From Prolixibacteraceae bacterium (GTDB lineage Bacteria; Bacteroidota; Bacteroidia; Bacteroidales; Prolixibacteraceae): a DNA stretch of 60,088 bases. Below are positions 42,209 to 50,797 of this stretch, in pieces; the stretch's first letter is position 1, and each line of letters opens with the position of its first letter. The position numbers and the translations under genes were made by a program. The DNA lies in assembly GCA_019163175.1 (NCBI GenBank), contig JAFLKN010000031.1, positions 1 to 60,088 of the forward strand. The letters are read 5' to 3'. Below the pieces are notes generated by a model. The model searched no databases. It saw only the letters and a program-made list of their open reading frames with translations, and was not told where the DNA came from.

Positions 42209-43851
42209 TCATTTTATCTTTTTCGGTTTCTCCTTTGTGAAAAGGTCAGCCGTATATTTCTCGTATAACTCAAATAGAAATACCATTCGGTTTGCTTCGC
42301 TGGTAAACGGTTGTGGTCGGTATGCCAAATCAACCGCTTTATCTAACTCATTGTGTGCTTTTACCAATGCAGGAGGCATTGTCAAAGGGTAATAAAGGTC
42401 GGCAAGTGAACTGTTTGGAAATTGCAATCTTACATCTAAAACTTTCTGTGCCTTTTCTTCTATGGCTGCTTTTTGTTTTTCAGTTGGATTTTCCGGCCAG
42501 GGAAAATTGTTGTAAACATTATCTTTGGTAAATCTCCAATCACTTTTTAAACGACCTCCTACATTTTTTATCCACCCCATCATCATAATAGAAGAAAGAA
42601 CGCCAAAAGTATATAATGAAGCATCAGGAATTATATTAACAAGATTAGACGCTATAATATCTTTTGAAAAGATATCAATTGGAATGTATTTTCTATTAAT
42701 TGATGAAACAACTGGAGCAATTAAATAATCAGAGTCCGGTTGCCGAATTTCACCAAACAAAGTTGGGTAATTTGAAAGCTTTTGGGTCGCTTCTCTCGTA
42801 CTCTGACTTCTAAATTTTCTTACATTTTCAATCCTATCTAATAAAATTGGCAGTTTACTCAAATCATTAGGTTGGGCATCTTTCAACCATATACAATATC
42901 GATCTTGATTATTAAGATATTCAATAGCTCCAACAAATTTTTTGATATATTTTTCGGTTTGAGGTTCCTTTGATAGTAAATCATTTTTTTCATCCGAATT
43001 TAATAGCAGATTACCATCATCATTAGGCATACTACCATTCATCATATTTTGAACTTTACAAATTGGTCTTGTTCTTGAGTTTAAAACAAAATCTTTCCCT
43101 TCAAACAAATATGGATTAATGTTCTTCACTTTAACCTCATGAGGCTTTCCTTTTACATTTTCATATTCAAAAACACTTTTGTTGTTAATATCATAGTTTG
43201 CAAAACCAACGATAATAACATGAACAGCAGCATTCCCTTTTGCTTCATTGCTCCAGCTAAAAGTCCGATGCGCAAAGTGTATTTTAATTTTGAATTGATT
43301 TAAAAGGATATTCCAGAGGATTCCAACCTGCTCGCCTTGCGATATTGAATTAGTAGAAACAAAAGCAACTTTGGTTCTAGTATTTTGTATTAGTTGAGCA
43401 GCTTTCAAATACCATGCTGTTACAAAATGTATCCGAAATGCTGAACGTTATTGACAAGTTCGTTTAGTTTAAACTCTATATGTTTATCTTCTTCGAGGTC
43501 GTAAAGCCGAAAGTTTTCAAAGTCGGATACAAGAATATACTTGGGTAATTCATGTTGTTTTAGTCCGTGTGTGTAATCAATTGCTTGTTGGTAGGCTCTG
43601 TCAAGGTTTTTGCCACGACTTTTCATTTCTATTAAAATCGTTCCTTTCCAAAGCAAGTCAATGTAGCCGTCTTTTTCGTCCAGTTTTTTAACCCGATGTT
43701 CGAAAGTGCCAACTCTCTTACTGCTAATACCAAACACGTTAAAAAACTCAACCAAGAATGGTTTTGCGTCTGCTTCTTCGTTTGAAGTGTCAGCCCACTC
43801 TTTTGAGAAATTTAATGCTCTGTCTTTTATTTCATTCCAACTTAAAGCCAT
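42209..43851 (-). pseudogene. MmeI-like restriction-modification gene with internal deletion
   Basis: Two adjacent reading frames are the ends of one gene. The 5' piece (43420-43851, 143 residues) is the N-terminal nuclease domain with the PD-ExK-like pattern DGYIDLLWKGTILIEMKSRG. The 3' piece (42209 to about 43425) starts inside the methyltransferase, at TAWYLKAAQLIQN followed by VAFVSTNSISQGEQVG, and keeps the target-recognition and C-terminal regions. The helical part and the catalytic NPPY-type motif between them are missing, and the frames are shifted at the junction near 43415-43425. Both activities should be lost. The region is AT-richer than its flanks. Confidence 0.88.
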
Positions 43852-44001
43852 ATTCTATTTTTAATCTTTCGGGTTTGTTTAATGTCTGTTTTGTTGTCTT
43901 TACGCTTACAACTAAAATTCCTAACATATCAAGTTAGGGATTGCGGGTCTTGTTGTCCGCACCGAAACCCCAATTGACATGAAGTTTTTGTGTACAACAG
44001 A

Positions 44002-44895
44002 TTATCTTTTAAATCCTTGAAAATTACCATTTACGCAACCTAATTGTCGTGAATTTCTTGAATTTTCACCGTGAAAATCTGAACCAAATGTAATATTCAG
44101 ATCACATTCGATAGCCATTTTATGGAAAATAGCATTAAGCGAATCTGCTTCTTCAATACTTTCATACGAGTGCATTTCGATTCCCCAAAGTCCCATTTTC
44201 TTGGCTTTTTTAAGCTTCTCCTTGTACTGGTTGTATTCAGTTAGAATTTTGTCTGTGTCCTTTTTAAATTGATATGCTGGATGCGCTAAAACAGCAAAAC
44301 CACCATCTTTATTAATCAATTCAATACAGTTCAAAAATTCAGGTTTAAAAGATAATTCAACGAATTCCTTATCGTTGAAAAAATTATTTTTAAAATCTTG
44401 ATAATTAAGAAATTTATGAGGAACTTTTTTATTGACAAAATAATTAAAAACATCTGGTTTTGTAAGTGATATTTTATCATGTAAAAATTTGGGGTAATTA
44501 TTTCCAATTTTACTTTCAATCAACTCTACAATATCAAGGTCGTGAAAATTAAATTCTGCTTCCGCTTTTTGCAAAGACAAATCAACTATTTTTCTTCTCA
44601 ATATTTGAAATTGTGATATATATTCAAAGGTCTTTTCAAAATCACCTTCCGGGAAATATCCTAGCAGCTCTGATTTAAAGCCAAATGTATTATCAATGAA
44701 GTCAATTTCTATAGCAGGGATTCCGATAATATTTCTTTCAGTTGTGGCCTTTATAAAGTCACTTACGCCTTCGAATGTATCGTGGTCGGTCAACGCAACT
44801 ATTTCGATACCCTTTTTATATGCCATATTAACTAACTCATCTGGCCAAAAAAATCCGTCTGAATATTTTGAATGGAAATGCAAATCTGCTCTCAT
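44002..44895 (-). CDS. PHP-domain phosphoesterase
   Basis: A 297-residue protein with the four PHP metal motifs: ADLHFHSKYSDG, ALTDHDTFEG, VLAHPAY and TFGSDFHGEN. The closest known layout is that of stand-alone PHP phosphoesterases (nuclease RNase AM/YciV-like), with a long helical insertion between motifs 2 and 3. The coding sequence is AT-rich like the damaged restriction gene beside it, so the two may have arrived together. Substrate could be a nucleotide or nucleic acid. Confidence 0.85.
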   Translation of the reverse strand: MRADLHFHSKYSDGFFWPDELVNMAYKKGIEIVALTDHDTFEGVSDFIKATTERNIIGIPAIEIDFIDNTFGFKSELLGYFPEGDFEKTFEYISQFQILRRKIVDLSLQKAEAEFNFHDLDIVELIESKIGNNYPKFLHDKISLTKPDVFNYFVNKKVPHKFLNYQDFKNNFFNDKEFVELSFKPEFLNCIELINKDGGFAVLAHPAYQFKKDTDKILTEYNQYKEKLKKAKKMGLWGIEMHSYESIEEADSLNAIFHKMAIECDLNITFGSDFHGENSRNSRQLGCVNGNFQGFKR

Positions 44896-44936
44896 ATGTA
44901 TCCTAACTTAATTTGTTGCTAATTTGAAAGTATAAC

Positions 44937-44944
44937 CAAAGATA
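44937..44944 (-). promoter_or_regulatory. Possible -7 box of PHP gene
   Basis: Minus strand TATCTTTG, exact TAnnTTTG match, 41 bp before the PHP gene start. Confidence 0.45.
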
Positions 44945-44988
44945 AAGTACTTTACCCAATCATTATTGATAATCAGAATTTTTGTTTT

Positions 44989-45052
44989 AGAATATTTTGC
45001 TTGTGTTCTGGTTCTTTCAGCCGAAAGAACTTAATTTGCTGCAAAATATTCT
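44989..45052 (+). promoter_or_regulatory. Two-tier hairpin abutting the sdaA start codon
   Basis: Outer stem: AGAATATTTTGC (44989-45000) with GCAAAATATTCT (45041-45052), 12 bp perfect. Inner stem: GTTCTTTC (45011-45018) with GAAAGAAC (45023-45030), loop AGCC. Between them lie two 10-base unpaired strands, exactly symmetrical. The structure ends 3 bases before the ATG at 45056, so it would hide the ribosome-binding zone. Confidence 0.75.
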
Positions 45053-45055
45053 GCA

Positions 45056-46261
45056 ATGGAATCAATCAGGGAAATATACAAAATAGGCCACGGCCCATCG
45101 AGCAGTCACACCATGGGCCCAGCCAAAGCCGCCAAACGTTTTCTCGACTCAAATCCGGAGGCCTCAAACTATAGGGTTTATCTGTACGGAAGCCTTGCAG
45201 CAACAGGCAAAGGGCACTTAACCGATGTGGCCATTCTGGAAGTTTTCAGCGAAAAATCGATGGAGATCATTTGGGAACCCGAAACATTTTTGCCCAAACA
45301 CCCCAATGCCCTGAAATTTGAAGCATTTGACCAAGAGCAGCAACTCGTAAAAGACTGGACAGTTTACAGCGTGGGCGGAGGCGCCATTATTGATGATTTT
45401 ACCGAATTGGAAACCCGAAACGTTTACACGCTCAGCAAACTGGAAGATATTTTAAACTGGTGCCACGAAAACGGCAAACAGCTTTGGGAGTTTGTTGAGG
45501 ATCACGAAGGACCTGAAATTTGGGGGTTTCTGGCCGAAGTTTGGAAGGTAATGGACGATGCCATTGCCCGCGGACTGAAAAAAGAAGGCACTTTGCCCGG
45601 CGGATTGATGCTTCCCCGAAAATCGAGTTCGTTTAACCTGAAAGCTCAGAATTTCAGTGGGCCATTCAAAAAACGCTCGAAATTGTTTGCATATTCGCTG
45701 GCGGTTTCCGAGGAAAATGCTTCGGGCGGATTAATCGTTGCAGCACCCACCTGCGGGGCTTGCGGGGTAATTCCGGCTGTACTGAAACATTACCAGAAAG
45801 TGTACGACGCCGATTTGCAACAAATTTACAAAGCGCTTGCTACAGCAGGATTAATCGGGAATCTGGTGAAGCAAAATGCCTCCATCTCGGGAGCAGAAGT
45901 GGGGTGCCAGGGCGAAGTTGGAACGGCCTGTGCCATGGCTTCGGCAGCCGCCAACCAACTGATGGGCGGAACAATTAACCAGATTGAATATGCTGCTGAA
46001 ATGGGCATCGAGCACCACCTTGGGCTGACCTGCGACCCGGTGGCCGGACTCGTGCAAATTCCGTGCATCGAACGAAATGCCTTTGCCGCCGAACGCGCTT
46101 TGGCGCACAATACCTACGCACTCATGTCCGATGGTCGCCACCGGATTAGCTTCGACCAGGTTGTTGAAACAATGTACAAAACCGGTAAAGATTTATCGAA
46201 TTACTACAAAGAAACCAGCAAAGCCGGACTTGCATTGTTTACAGCCTTACCCAAATGCTAA
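45056..46261 (+). CDS. sdaA: L-serine dehydratase, single-chain Fe-S type
   Basis: The enzyme deaminates L-serine to pyruvate with a 4Fe-4S cluster. The 401-residue product joins the beta domain (GPSSSHTMGPAKAAKRF at the N-terminus) and the alpha domain (PTCGACGVIPAVL, GEVGTACAMASAAANQLM, LTCDPVAGLVQIPCIERNA) in one chain; the cysteines there are the cluster ligands. The start codon lies directly behind a large hairpin, suggesting translational control. It is richer in GC than the PHP gene upstream. Confidence 0.95.
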   Translation: MESIREIYKIGHGPSSSHTMGPAKAAKRFLDSNPEASNYRVYLYGSLAATGKGHLTDVAILEVFSEKSMEIIWEPETFLPKHPNALKFEAFDQEQQLVKDWTVYSVGGGAIIDDFTELETRNVYTLSKLEDILNWCHENGKQLWEFVEDHEGPEIWGFLAEVWKVMDDAIARGLKKEGTLPGGLMLPRKSSSFNLKAQNFSGPFKKRSKLFAYSLAVSEENASGGLIVAAPTCGACGVIPAVLKHYQKVYDADLQQIYKALATAGLIGNLVKQNASISGAEVGCQGEVGTACAMASAAANQLMGGTINQIEYAAEMGIEHHLGLTCDPVAGLVQIPCIERNAFAAERALAHNTYALMSDGRHRISFDQVVETMYKTGKDLSNYYKETSKAGLALFTALPKC

Positions 46262-46285
46262 CACTATTTTTACCGATTGCACAGG

Positions 46286-47266
46286 CTAGTAGTTGGACAT
46301 CTTTATAAAATCTGAAAGCGTATTGGTAATCTGATCCGTCATGGATAGCATAAACGAATCGAATATGCCCTGTAAGTCCGCTCCATAGTTGGGCAAATAA
46401 CCTTTCCAGATAAATTGAGTTGGAATCCGTCGGTCGAAAATAGTTCGGTCTTCCTTTCCTGAAACGATTTTGATATCGGCCACTCCATTCACATAAACAA
46501 ATTTTGAATTGTCGATAGAAGCAGCATTCTCCATAAAAATGTCGATAAAAGAAATGCGCACAGTCCAGTCCTGAACCAATTTTCGTTGCTTAAATTCTGT
46601 AGCCGTATAAAAAAGAACAAACTGATCAAGCAAAAAATCGGATTGCAGCTTATTCTGAAGGGCTTCGTGAAACCTCACGGTATAAAGATTTTTGTAACTT
46701 GCATAAGCCGCCGGGGTGTCGATCAAAATCCTGATTGTGGCTTTTCCTTTGGCTTCCTGAAGTTTTTGCTTTCCCTCAGCGAATGCTGGTCGTAATTTCA
46801 CAGCCTTTTCGAAACAAAAATAAGCCTGCCTTGCTCTCTGAACTCCACCTGAATTTAGCGCCTTTGTGCCCAAATCATACAACTCCTGAACTGCTTTTTG
46901 CTTAACCTCCGTAAGTTCTTCATCATAAAACCTGGGCTCGCAAATTAGCCGATTGGCTGAAGAATTGTATCGAATCTCGTTCGACAATTCATTCAATTCA
47001 TCCATCAGATCATAAGTTTTGGTCCATTTAAACGAATCCGTTTCACTTTGCAGGCGATCAATCTCCTTTTGATAATAGACCAAAGCACTCGAATAGGTTT
47101 TAAGCAGCTTTTTCGCAGCCTGACGATCATCGGGATCGCAACTTAAGCGAAAGGTGAGTTCGTTGATTTGTTTGGGATAATCCGACTTCTGTAATTTCAC
47201 AAAGTCGGAAGAAAAACCACTCAATACAGCAAAAAAGAAGAGCAAAACAGAAGTAGAAATACGCAT
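46286..47266 (-). CDS. TPR-like envelope protein, paralog A
   Basis: A 326-residue secreted protein with a signal peptide (ending SGFSS). It shares its plan and many positions with the lipoprotein at 47701-48918: a tetratricopeptide-like helical block (LVYYQKEIDRLQ..., QAYFCFEKAVKLRPAF) followed by a beta-rich domain (KATIRILIDTP, VQDWTVRISFIDIFMEN). No known family name. The pair are tandem paralogs split by a transposase remnant. An envelope scaffold role is guesswork. Confidence 0.7.
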   Translation of the reverse strand: MRISTSVLLFFFAVLSGFSSDFVKLQKSDYPKQINELTFRLSCDPDDRQAAKKLLKTYSSALVYYQKEIDRLQSETDSFKWTKTYDLMDELNELSNEIRYNSSANRLICEPRFYDEELTEVKQKAVQELYDLGTKALNSGGVQRARQAYFCFEKAVKLRPAFAEGKQKLQEAKGKATIRILIDTPAAYASYKNLYTVRFHEALQNKLQSDFLLDQFVLFYTATEFKQRKLVQDWTVRISFIDIFMENAASIDNSKFVYVNGVADIKIVSGKEDRTIFDRRIPTQFIWKGYLPNYGADLQGIFDSFMLSMTDQITNTLSDFIKMSNY

Positions 47267-47386
47267 TTCAGTTTGTTCTAGAGGTAATCAATAATGCGCC
47301 TTGTGTAGCAAAGCAAGTGCCATGAAATTCAAATCAGCACACATTTCCAGATGAAAAAACATGTTGTAAATCAACAAATTTGGCTG

Positions 47387-47650
47387 CTATTGCGCATAGT
47401 TGTATTTATCGTCACCCCATCGGGCAGGGTTGTCCCTAATATATTCCCTGATTTTCCAATATTTGCTTTCATCCCTGATTATGTGATCATGAAAACGCGT
47501 CTGCCAGGCAAAATCGGCATGAATTAAACGCGCCTGCCTGGATACTGATGATTTATATGAACGAATTACAGACGATAACGATCTCTGTTTGGGTGAAATA
47601 TCAGCCATTTTTTCGATTTTTATTGTTGGCTGATCTGGTAATTGCGGCGA
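47387..47650 (-). pseudogene. Remnant of REP-associated tyrosine transposase
   Basis: About 85 codons keep the C-terminal part of a Y1-type (IS200-like) REP-associated transposase: LSSVIRSYKSSVSRQAR, then ADFAWQTRFHDHIIRD and YIRDNPARWGDDKYN. The His-hydrophobe-His metal motif and the N-terminal half are absent. The frame appears to continue into the palindrome at 47651-47688, where its apparent start lies, but that part is not real coding sequence. It lies between two paralogous genes. Confidence 0.82.
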
Positions 47651-47688
47651 ATGTTGTAGAGACGTTGCATGCAACGTCTCTACAACAT
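47651..47688. repeat. Perfect 38-bp palindrome
   Basis: The left arm ATGTTGTAGAGACGTTGCA is followed directly by its exact reverse complement, with no loop. Palindromes of the type GTAGAGACGTTGCATG... are scattered in Bacteroidota genomes and go with REP-associated transposases. Here it lies at the broken end of such a gene and may be the scar of the insertion that cut it. Confidence 0.9.
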
Positions 47689-47700
47689 CACACAATGGAA

Positions 47701-48918
47701 TTAATTGTATTGCCTGAAATAATTCGTCAGTTTCTCTGACAATTGGTTAAAGATAGGTTTGGTAAACAGTACAAACATGTCTTGTGCCGGGGGTGGCATG
47801 ATCATTTTGTTGTTCAGGATAACCGTGAGTTCGTTGGTTAGCACTTCGTTGTCGCCAACAAAAATACCGTATTTGTTTTGCCAGGTAAATTGTCCGGGAA
47901 TTTTATCGGTAAATACAATTTTTTGCGATTGAAATTCAACGGCTTTCAGTTCAAGCAATCCACCGGAAGCAACCTGATCGGTCAATATTTTGATTTTCCC
48001 CTTTTTAGTAATCATTCGGGTAAGCGTAATCGGTTCACCTTTTTTCACATTTACCATCACCAGATTTCTCTGCCCATTTGGTCCGGGCACCAATAAGGTT
48101 GTATCTTTTTTTGCTTTACTCTCATATTTCTCTTCGACTTGTTTGTTAAGCTCCTGCTGTTCTTCAAAGTGCTGAGGACGGTCGATAAAAAAGTCATAGA
48201 AACCCATCTGCAAAACCATATCCGGATATTTTAGTTTGGTTTTTTCGGCCTCTTCAGGCGAAAAAAAGTGCACAAAATCCTTTTCCTGAAATTGCTGGTT
48301 GAGCATCTGGAAAACATTGTCGTAAAAAAATTGTGCTGAATATTCATATTTGCCATTCACCGGTATTTGTTCAACAACCACTTTCAAAGTCGCCAGGTCT
48401 TTAGCCAGCAACATCTTTTGCTTGGTGTCCTTAAAACCACGAACCAAACCATCAGCATTCTGGAAATGGAAATAAGCCTGCTTGGCCGCTTCGCGGGTTT
48501 TCCGACTCAGGGCATCTATTCCGGCATCATAAAATTCCTGTGCTGCCCGATTCTGCACATCAGTCATTTCTGAAGTATACGTTTTGGGAGACGGAACCAA
48601 CTTACGTGCAGCGGGAATGCGACGAACTTCTTCTGAAATTCGATTGACGGTCTGCATAATTTCGAGTGTACGTTTCCACCTGAAAGGATCGTTGCTGGTT
48701 AAAACCTGATCTATTTCCTCCTGATAATAAGCTACCGCCATAGGGTAACCTTCACGTACCACCTGGCTTGCTTTGCGGTTATCCGGATCACTACTTAAAC
48801 GATTGGCTGCTTTCATAATAGCATCGTAGTAATTGCCCTGTTGCAGCGACTTCAGTCCGGTAGAACAAGAGTTCAGGAATAATGCGGCAATGATGAGGTA
48901 GAAAAAATATTTTTGCAT
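47701..48918 (-). CDS. TPR-like envelope lipoprotein, paralog B
   Basis: A 405-residue lipoprotein (lipobox LFLNSCS, Cys18). It matches paralog A in a helical block (VAYYQEEIDQVL, RWKRTLEIMQTVNRISEEVRR, AAKQAYFHFQNADGLV) and in the beta domain (LATLKVVVEQIP, LQMGFYDFFIDRPQ), with about 80 extra residues near the middle rich in Lys and Glu. It is not a known family to me. A -7 box lies 27 bp upstream. Confidence 0.75.
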   Translation of the reverse strand: MQKYFFYLIIAALFLNSCSTGLKSLQQGNYYDAIMKAANRLSSDPDNRKASQVVREGYPMAVAYYQEEIDQVLTSNDPFRWKRTLEIMQTVNRISEEVRRIPAARKLVPSPKTYTSEMTDVQNRAAQEFYDAGIDALSRKTREAAKQAYFHFQNADGLVRGFKDTKQKMLLAKDLATLKVVVEQIPVNGKYEYSAQFFYDNVFQMLNQQFQEKDFVHFFSPEEAEKTKLKYPDMVLQMGFYDFFIDRPQHFEEQQELNKQVEEKYESKAKKDTTLLVPGPNGQRNLVMVNVKKGEPITLTRMITKKGKIKILTDQVASGGLLELKAVEFQSQKIVFTDKIPGQFTWQNKYGIFVGDNEVLTNELTVILNNKMIMPPPAQDMFVLFTKPIFNQLSEKLTNYFRQYN

Positions 48919-48944
48919 AAAACGGTTTTTATGAATTCGTATAG

Positions 48945-48952
48945 CAAAAGTA
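48945..48952 (-). promoter_or_regulatory. Possible -7 box of paralog B gene
   Basis: Minus strand TACTTTTG, exact TAnnTTTG match, 27 bp before the start codon. Confidence 0.5.
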
Positions 48953-48989
48953 AAAAGGGAAAAGCAAATAACAAGTTGAGAAAGGACTA

Positions 48990-49796
48990 TTACCAGACAT
49001 AAGCTAGTTTTACCCCCTGAAAATTACTGTTTCCGAATGGAACGACGGTAAATTGAGAATTTGATTTACGGTGACTGACCAGATTCCCGACCAAAGTTCC
49101 AATGGTAGCGCCAGCCACCACATCGGTCAGCCAGTGTTTGTTATCGTAAATCCGTGATAACCCGGCTAAAGTTGCAACCGAATAAGCAGTTATAGGTATC
49201 CATTTATGGTCGCGAAATTGAGTAGCCAAGACTGAGGCTACAGCAAAAGATGCCGTAGTGTGCCCCGATGGAAAACTGGTTCCATGCAGCGGTCCGTCGA
49301 AATGAAACGGTCCGTAACCCTGCCAGTTATCCGGTCGTTGCCGACCAACCAAAGTTTTAGGAATGCGTGTAATTAAACTGGCAAGCGCAAAACTTTCAAG
49401 CGCCAGTAAAGCAGTACTAATACTTTTATTGTTTTTAGCCAATATACCATAAGTAAAGATGCCTGAAATTACAATGAAGCTGTGTTCGGCACCGAAATGC
49501 TCAAGTATATTCTTGGAAATATAGGTCTCCGTAGTAGTTCTATGCGTTTGAAAAAAGTTAGCAACCGATTGATCGGCAAATAACAATCCACCTTCAGCCG
49601 CTACAAAAACGCCTAACTTTGTCCAATCTTTTGCATCCCATTCTAAAGGAGAAGTTACAATTGCCTTGGTATCAGTCCAGTATTTTTTGAAATAGTATTT
49701 ATTAAACCGAACGGTATCAACCTGGGCAAATACCAGATTGGTGAAAACGACCAGTGTCAGAATAAGTGCCGAGAGGTATTTCGGAGTAGAATTCAT
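48990..49796 (-). CDS. PAP2-family membrane phosphatase
   Basis: The acid phosphatase motifs are KTLVGRQRP (motif 1), PSGHTTASFAV (motif 2) and SRIYDNKHWLTDVVAGATIG (motif 3, catalytic His). I set the start at 49796 (MNSTPKYLSALILT), right after the mazG stop, where a signal peptide ending FAQ begins; the longer frame overlaps mazG. 268 residues. Probable substrate is a lipid phosphate (undecaprenyl pyrophosphate or lipid A phosphate) at the outer face of the inner membrane. Confidence 0.88.
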   Translation of the reverse strand: MNSTPKYLSALILTLVVFTNLVFAQVDTVRFNKYYFKKYWTDTKAIVTSPLEWDAKDWTKLGVFVAAEGGLLFADQSVANFFQTHRTTTETYISKNILEHFGAEHSFIVISGIFTYGILAKNNKSISTALLALESFALASLITRIPKTLVGRQRPDNWQGYGPFHFDGPLHGTSFPSGHTTASFAVASVLATQFRDHKWIPITAYSVATLAGLSRIYDNKHWLTDVVAGATIGTLVGNLVSHRKSNSQFTVVPFGNSNFQGVKLAYVW

Positions 49797-49801
49797 CTCA
49801 A

Positions 49802-50605
49802 TCACTGTTTCGGGTTTTGTATCTGTTGTCTTTCCAGGCGTTTGGCCTCGTCCCATATTTCATCCATCTCAGCCAAAGTCATCTTTTTCAAATCCCGTCC
49901 TTTCTGTAGTGTTTCGGTCTCCAGATAATTGAACCGATTGATAAATTTCAGGTTGGTACGCTCCAAAGCTGTTTCAGGATCGACTCCATACAATCTAGCT
50001 GCATTTACCATAGCGAAAAACAGATCGCCAAATTCTCCTTCAATCTTGTCTTTGTCAACAGCATCAATTTCGACACTTAGTTCGTTGATTTCTTCTTTCA
50101 CTTTATCCCAAACCTGCTCTTTATATTCCCAGTCGAACCCTACCCCACTGGCTTTTTCCTGAATACGGTTTGCTTTAACCAAAGCTGGCATGGCTGCCGG
50201 AACACCTTCCAAAACCCTTTTATTGCCACCTTTTTCTTTCAGTTTAAGCGTTTCCCAATTCTGCTCAACTTCGCGTGAGTTGGCTACATCCACTTCCCCA
50301 AAAACGTGCGGGTGGCGGTAAATCAGCTTTTCATTGATGGAGTTCAGCACATCGGCCATATCAAAAGCTCCCTTTTCTGAACCTATTTTGGCATAAAACA
50401 CTATATGCAGCATCAGATCGCCCAATTCCTTTTTTATTCCGTTCAAATCGTTTTTCAGGATAGCATCTGCCAATTCGTAGGTTTCTTCAATGGTCAGTTT
50501 CCTAAGCGATTCCAGCGTTTGCTCTTTGTCCCACGGACATTTTTCGCGTAACTCATCCATGATTTCAAGCAGGCGGGCAAAAGCATCTAATTTTTCGTTC
50601 ATCAC
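49802..50605 (-). CDS. mazG: Nucleoside triphosphate pyrophosphohydrolase
   Basis: MazG hydrolyses all NTPs to NMP and pyrophosphate, cleaning the pool of odd nucleotides. Two repeats carry the EExxE...EExD metal motif: TIEETYELADAILKNDLNGIKKELGDLMLHIVF and the second half VKEEINELSVEID...GEFGDLFFAMVNAARLYGVD. 267 residues, usual. It begins with the -7 box at 50626 and is followed 5 bp later by the PAP2 gene, likely in one transcript. Confidence 0.95.
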   Translation of the reverse strand: MMNEKLDAFARLLEIMDELREKCPWDKEQTLESLRKLTIEETYELADAILKNDLNGIKKELGDLMLHIVFYAKIGSEKGAFDMADVLNSINEKLIYRHPHVFGEVDVANSREVEQNWETLKLKEKGGNKRVLEGVPAAMPALVKANRIQEKASGVGFDWEYKEQVWDKVKEEINELSVEIDAVDKDKIEGEFGDLFFAMVNAARLYGVDPETALERTNLKFINRFNYLETETLQKGRDLKKMTLAEMDEIWDEAKRLERQQIQNPKQ

Positions 50606-50625
50606 AAATTTTTATCAATGAAGTC

Positions 50626-50633
50626 CAAATTTA
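50626..50633 (-). promoter_or_regulatory. Possible -7 box of mazG
   Basis: Minus strand TAAATTTG, exact TAnnTTTG match, 21 bp before the mazG start. Confidence 0.5.
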
Positions 50634-50732
50634 GAATCTTTATTTTTAAATGGAAGTTTTAACCCATAAACATTCAATTAATTCTGTTTCAAACTCATCA
50701 GGCGAGGGCAATTTGAATGAAATTTTATGCAT

Positions 50733-50763
50733 AAAAAAAGCAGGCCCTCCGAAGAAAGCCTGC
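50733..50763 (-). terminator. Rho-independent terminator of htpG
   Basis: On the minus strand GCAGGC-N12-GCCTGC is followed by a run of seven T. It begins 35 bp after the htpG stop codon. Confidence 0.9.
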
Positions 50764-50797
50764 CCAAACTAAACCTAACTAAACTAAACCCAAGACT

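Noticed and set aside
43912-43945. Short hairpin CCTAAC/GTTAGG between the restriction remnant and PHP gene
   Set aside because: Only 6 bp with a weak T run; not strong enough to call a terminator.
47387-47695. A complete 102-residue protein starting in the palindrome
   Set aside because: The first codons translate the 38-bp palindrome; only the C-terminal transposase part is real, so it is listed as a remnant.
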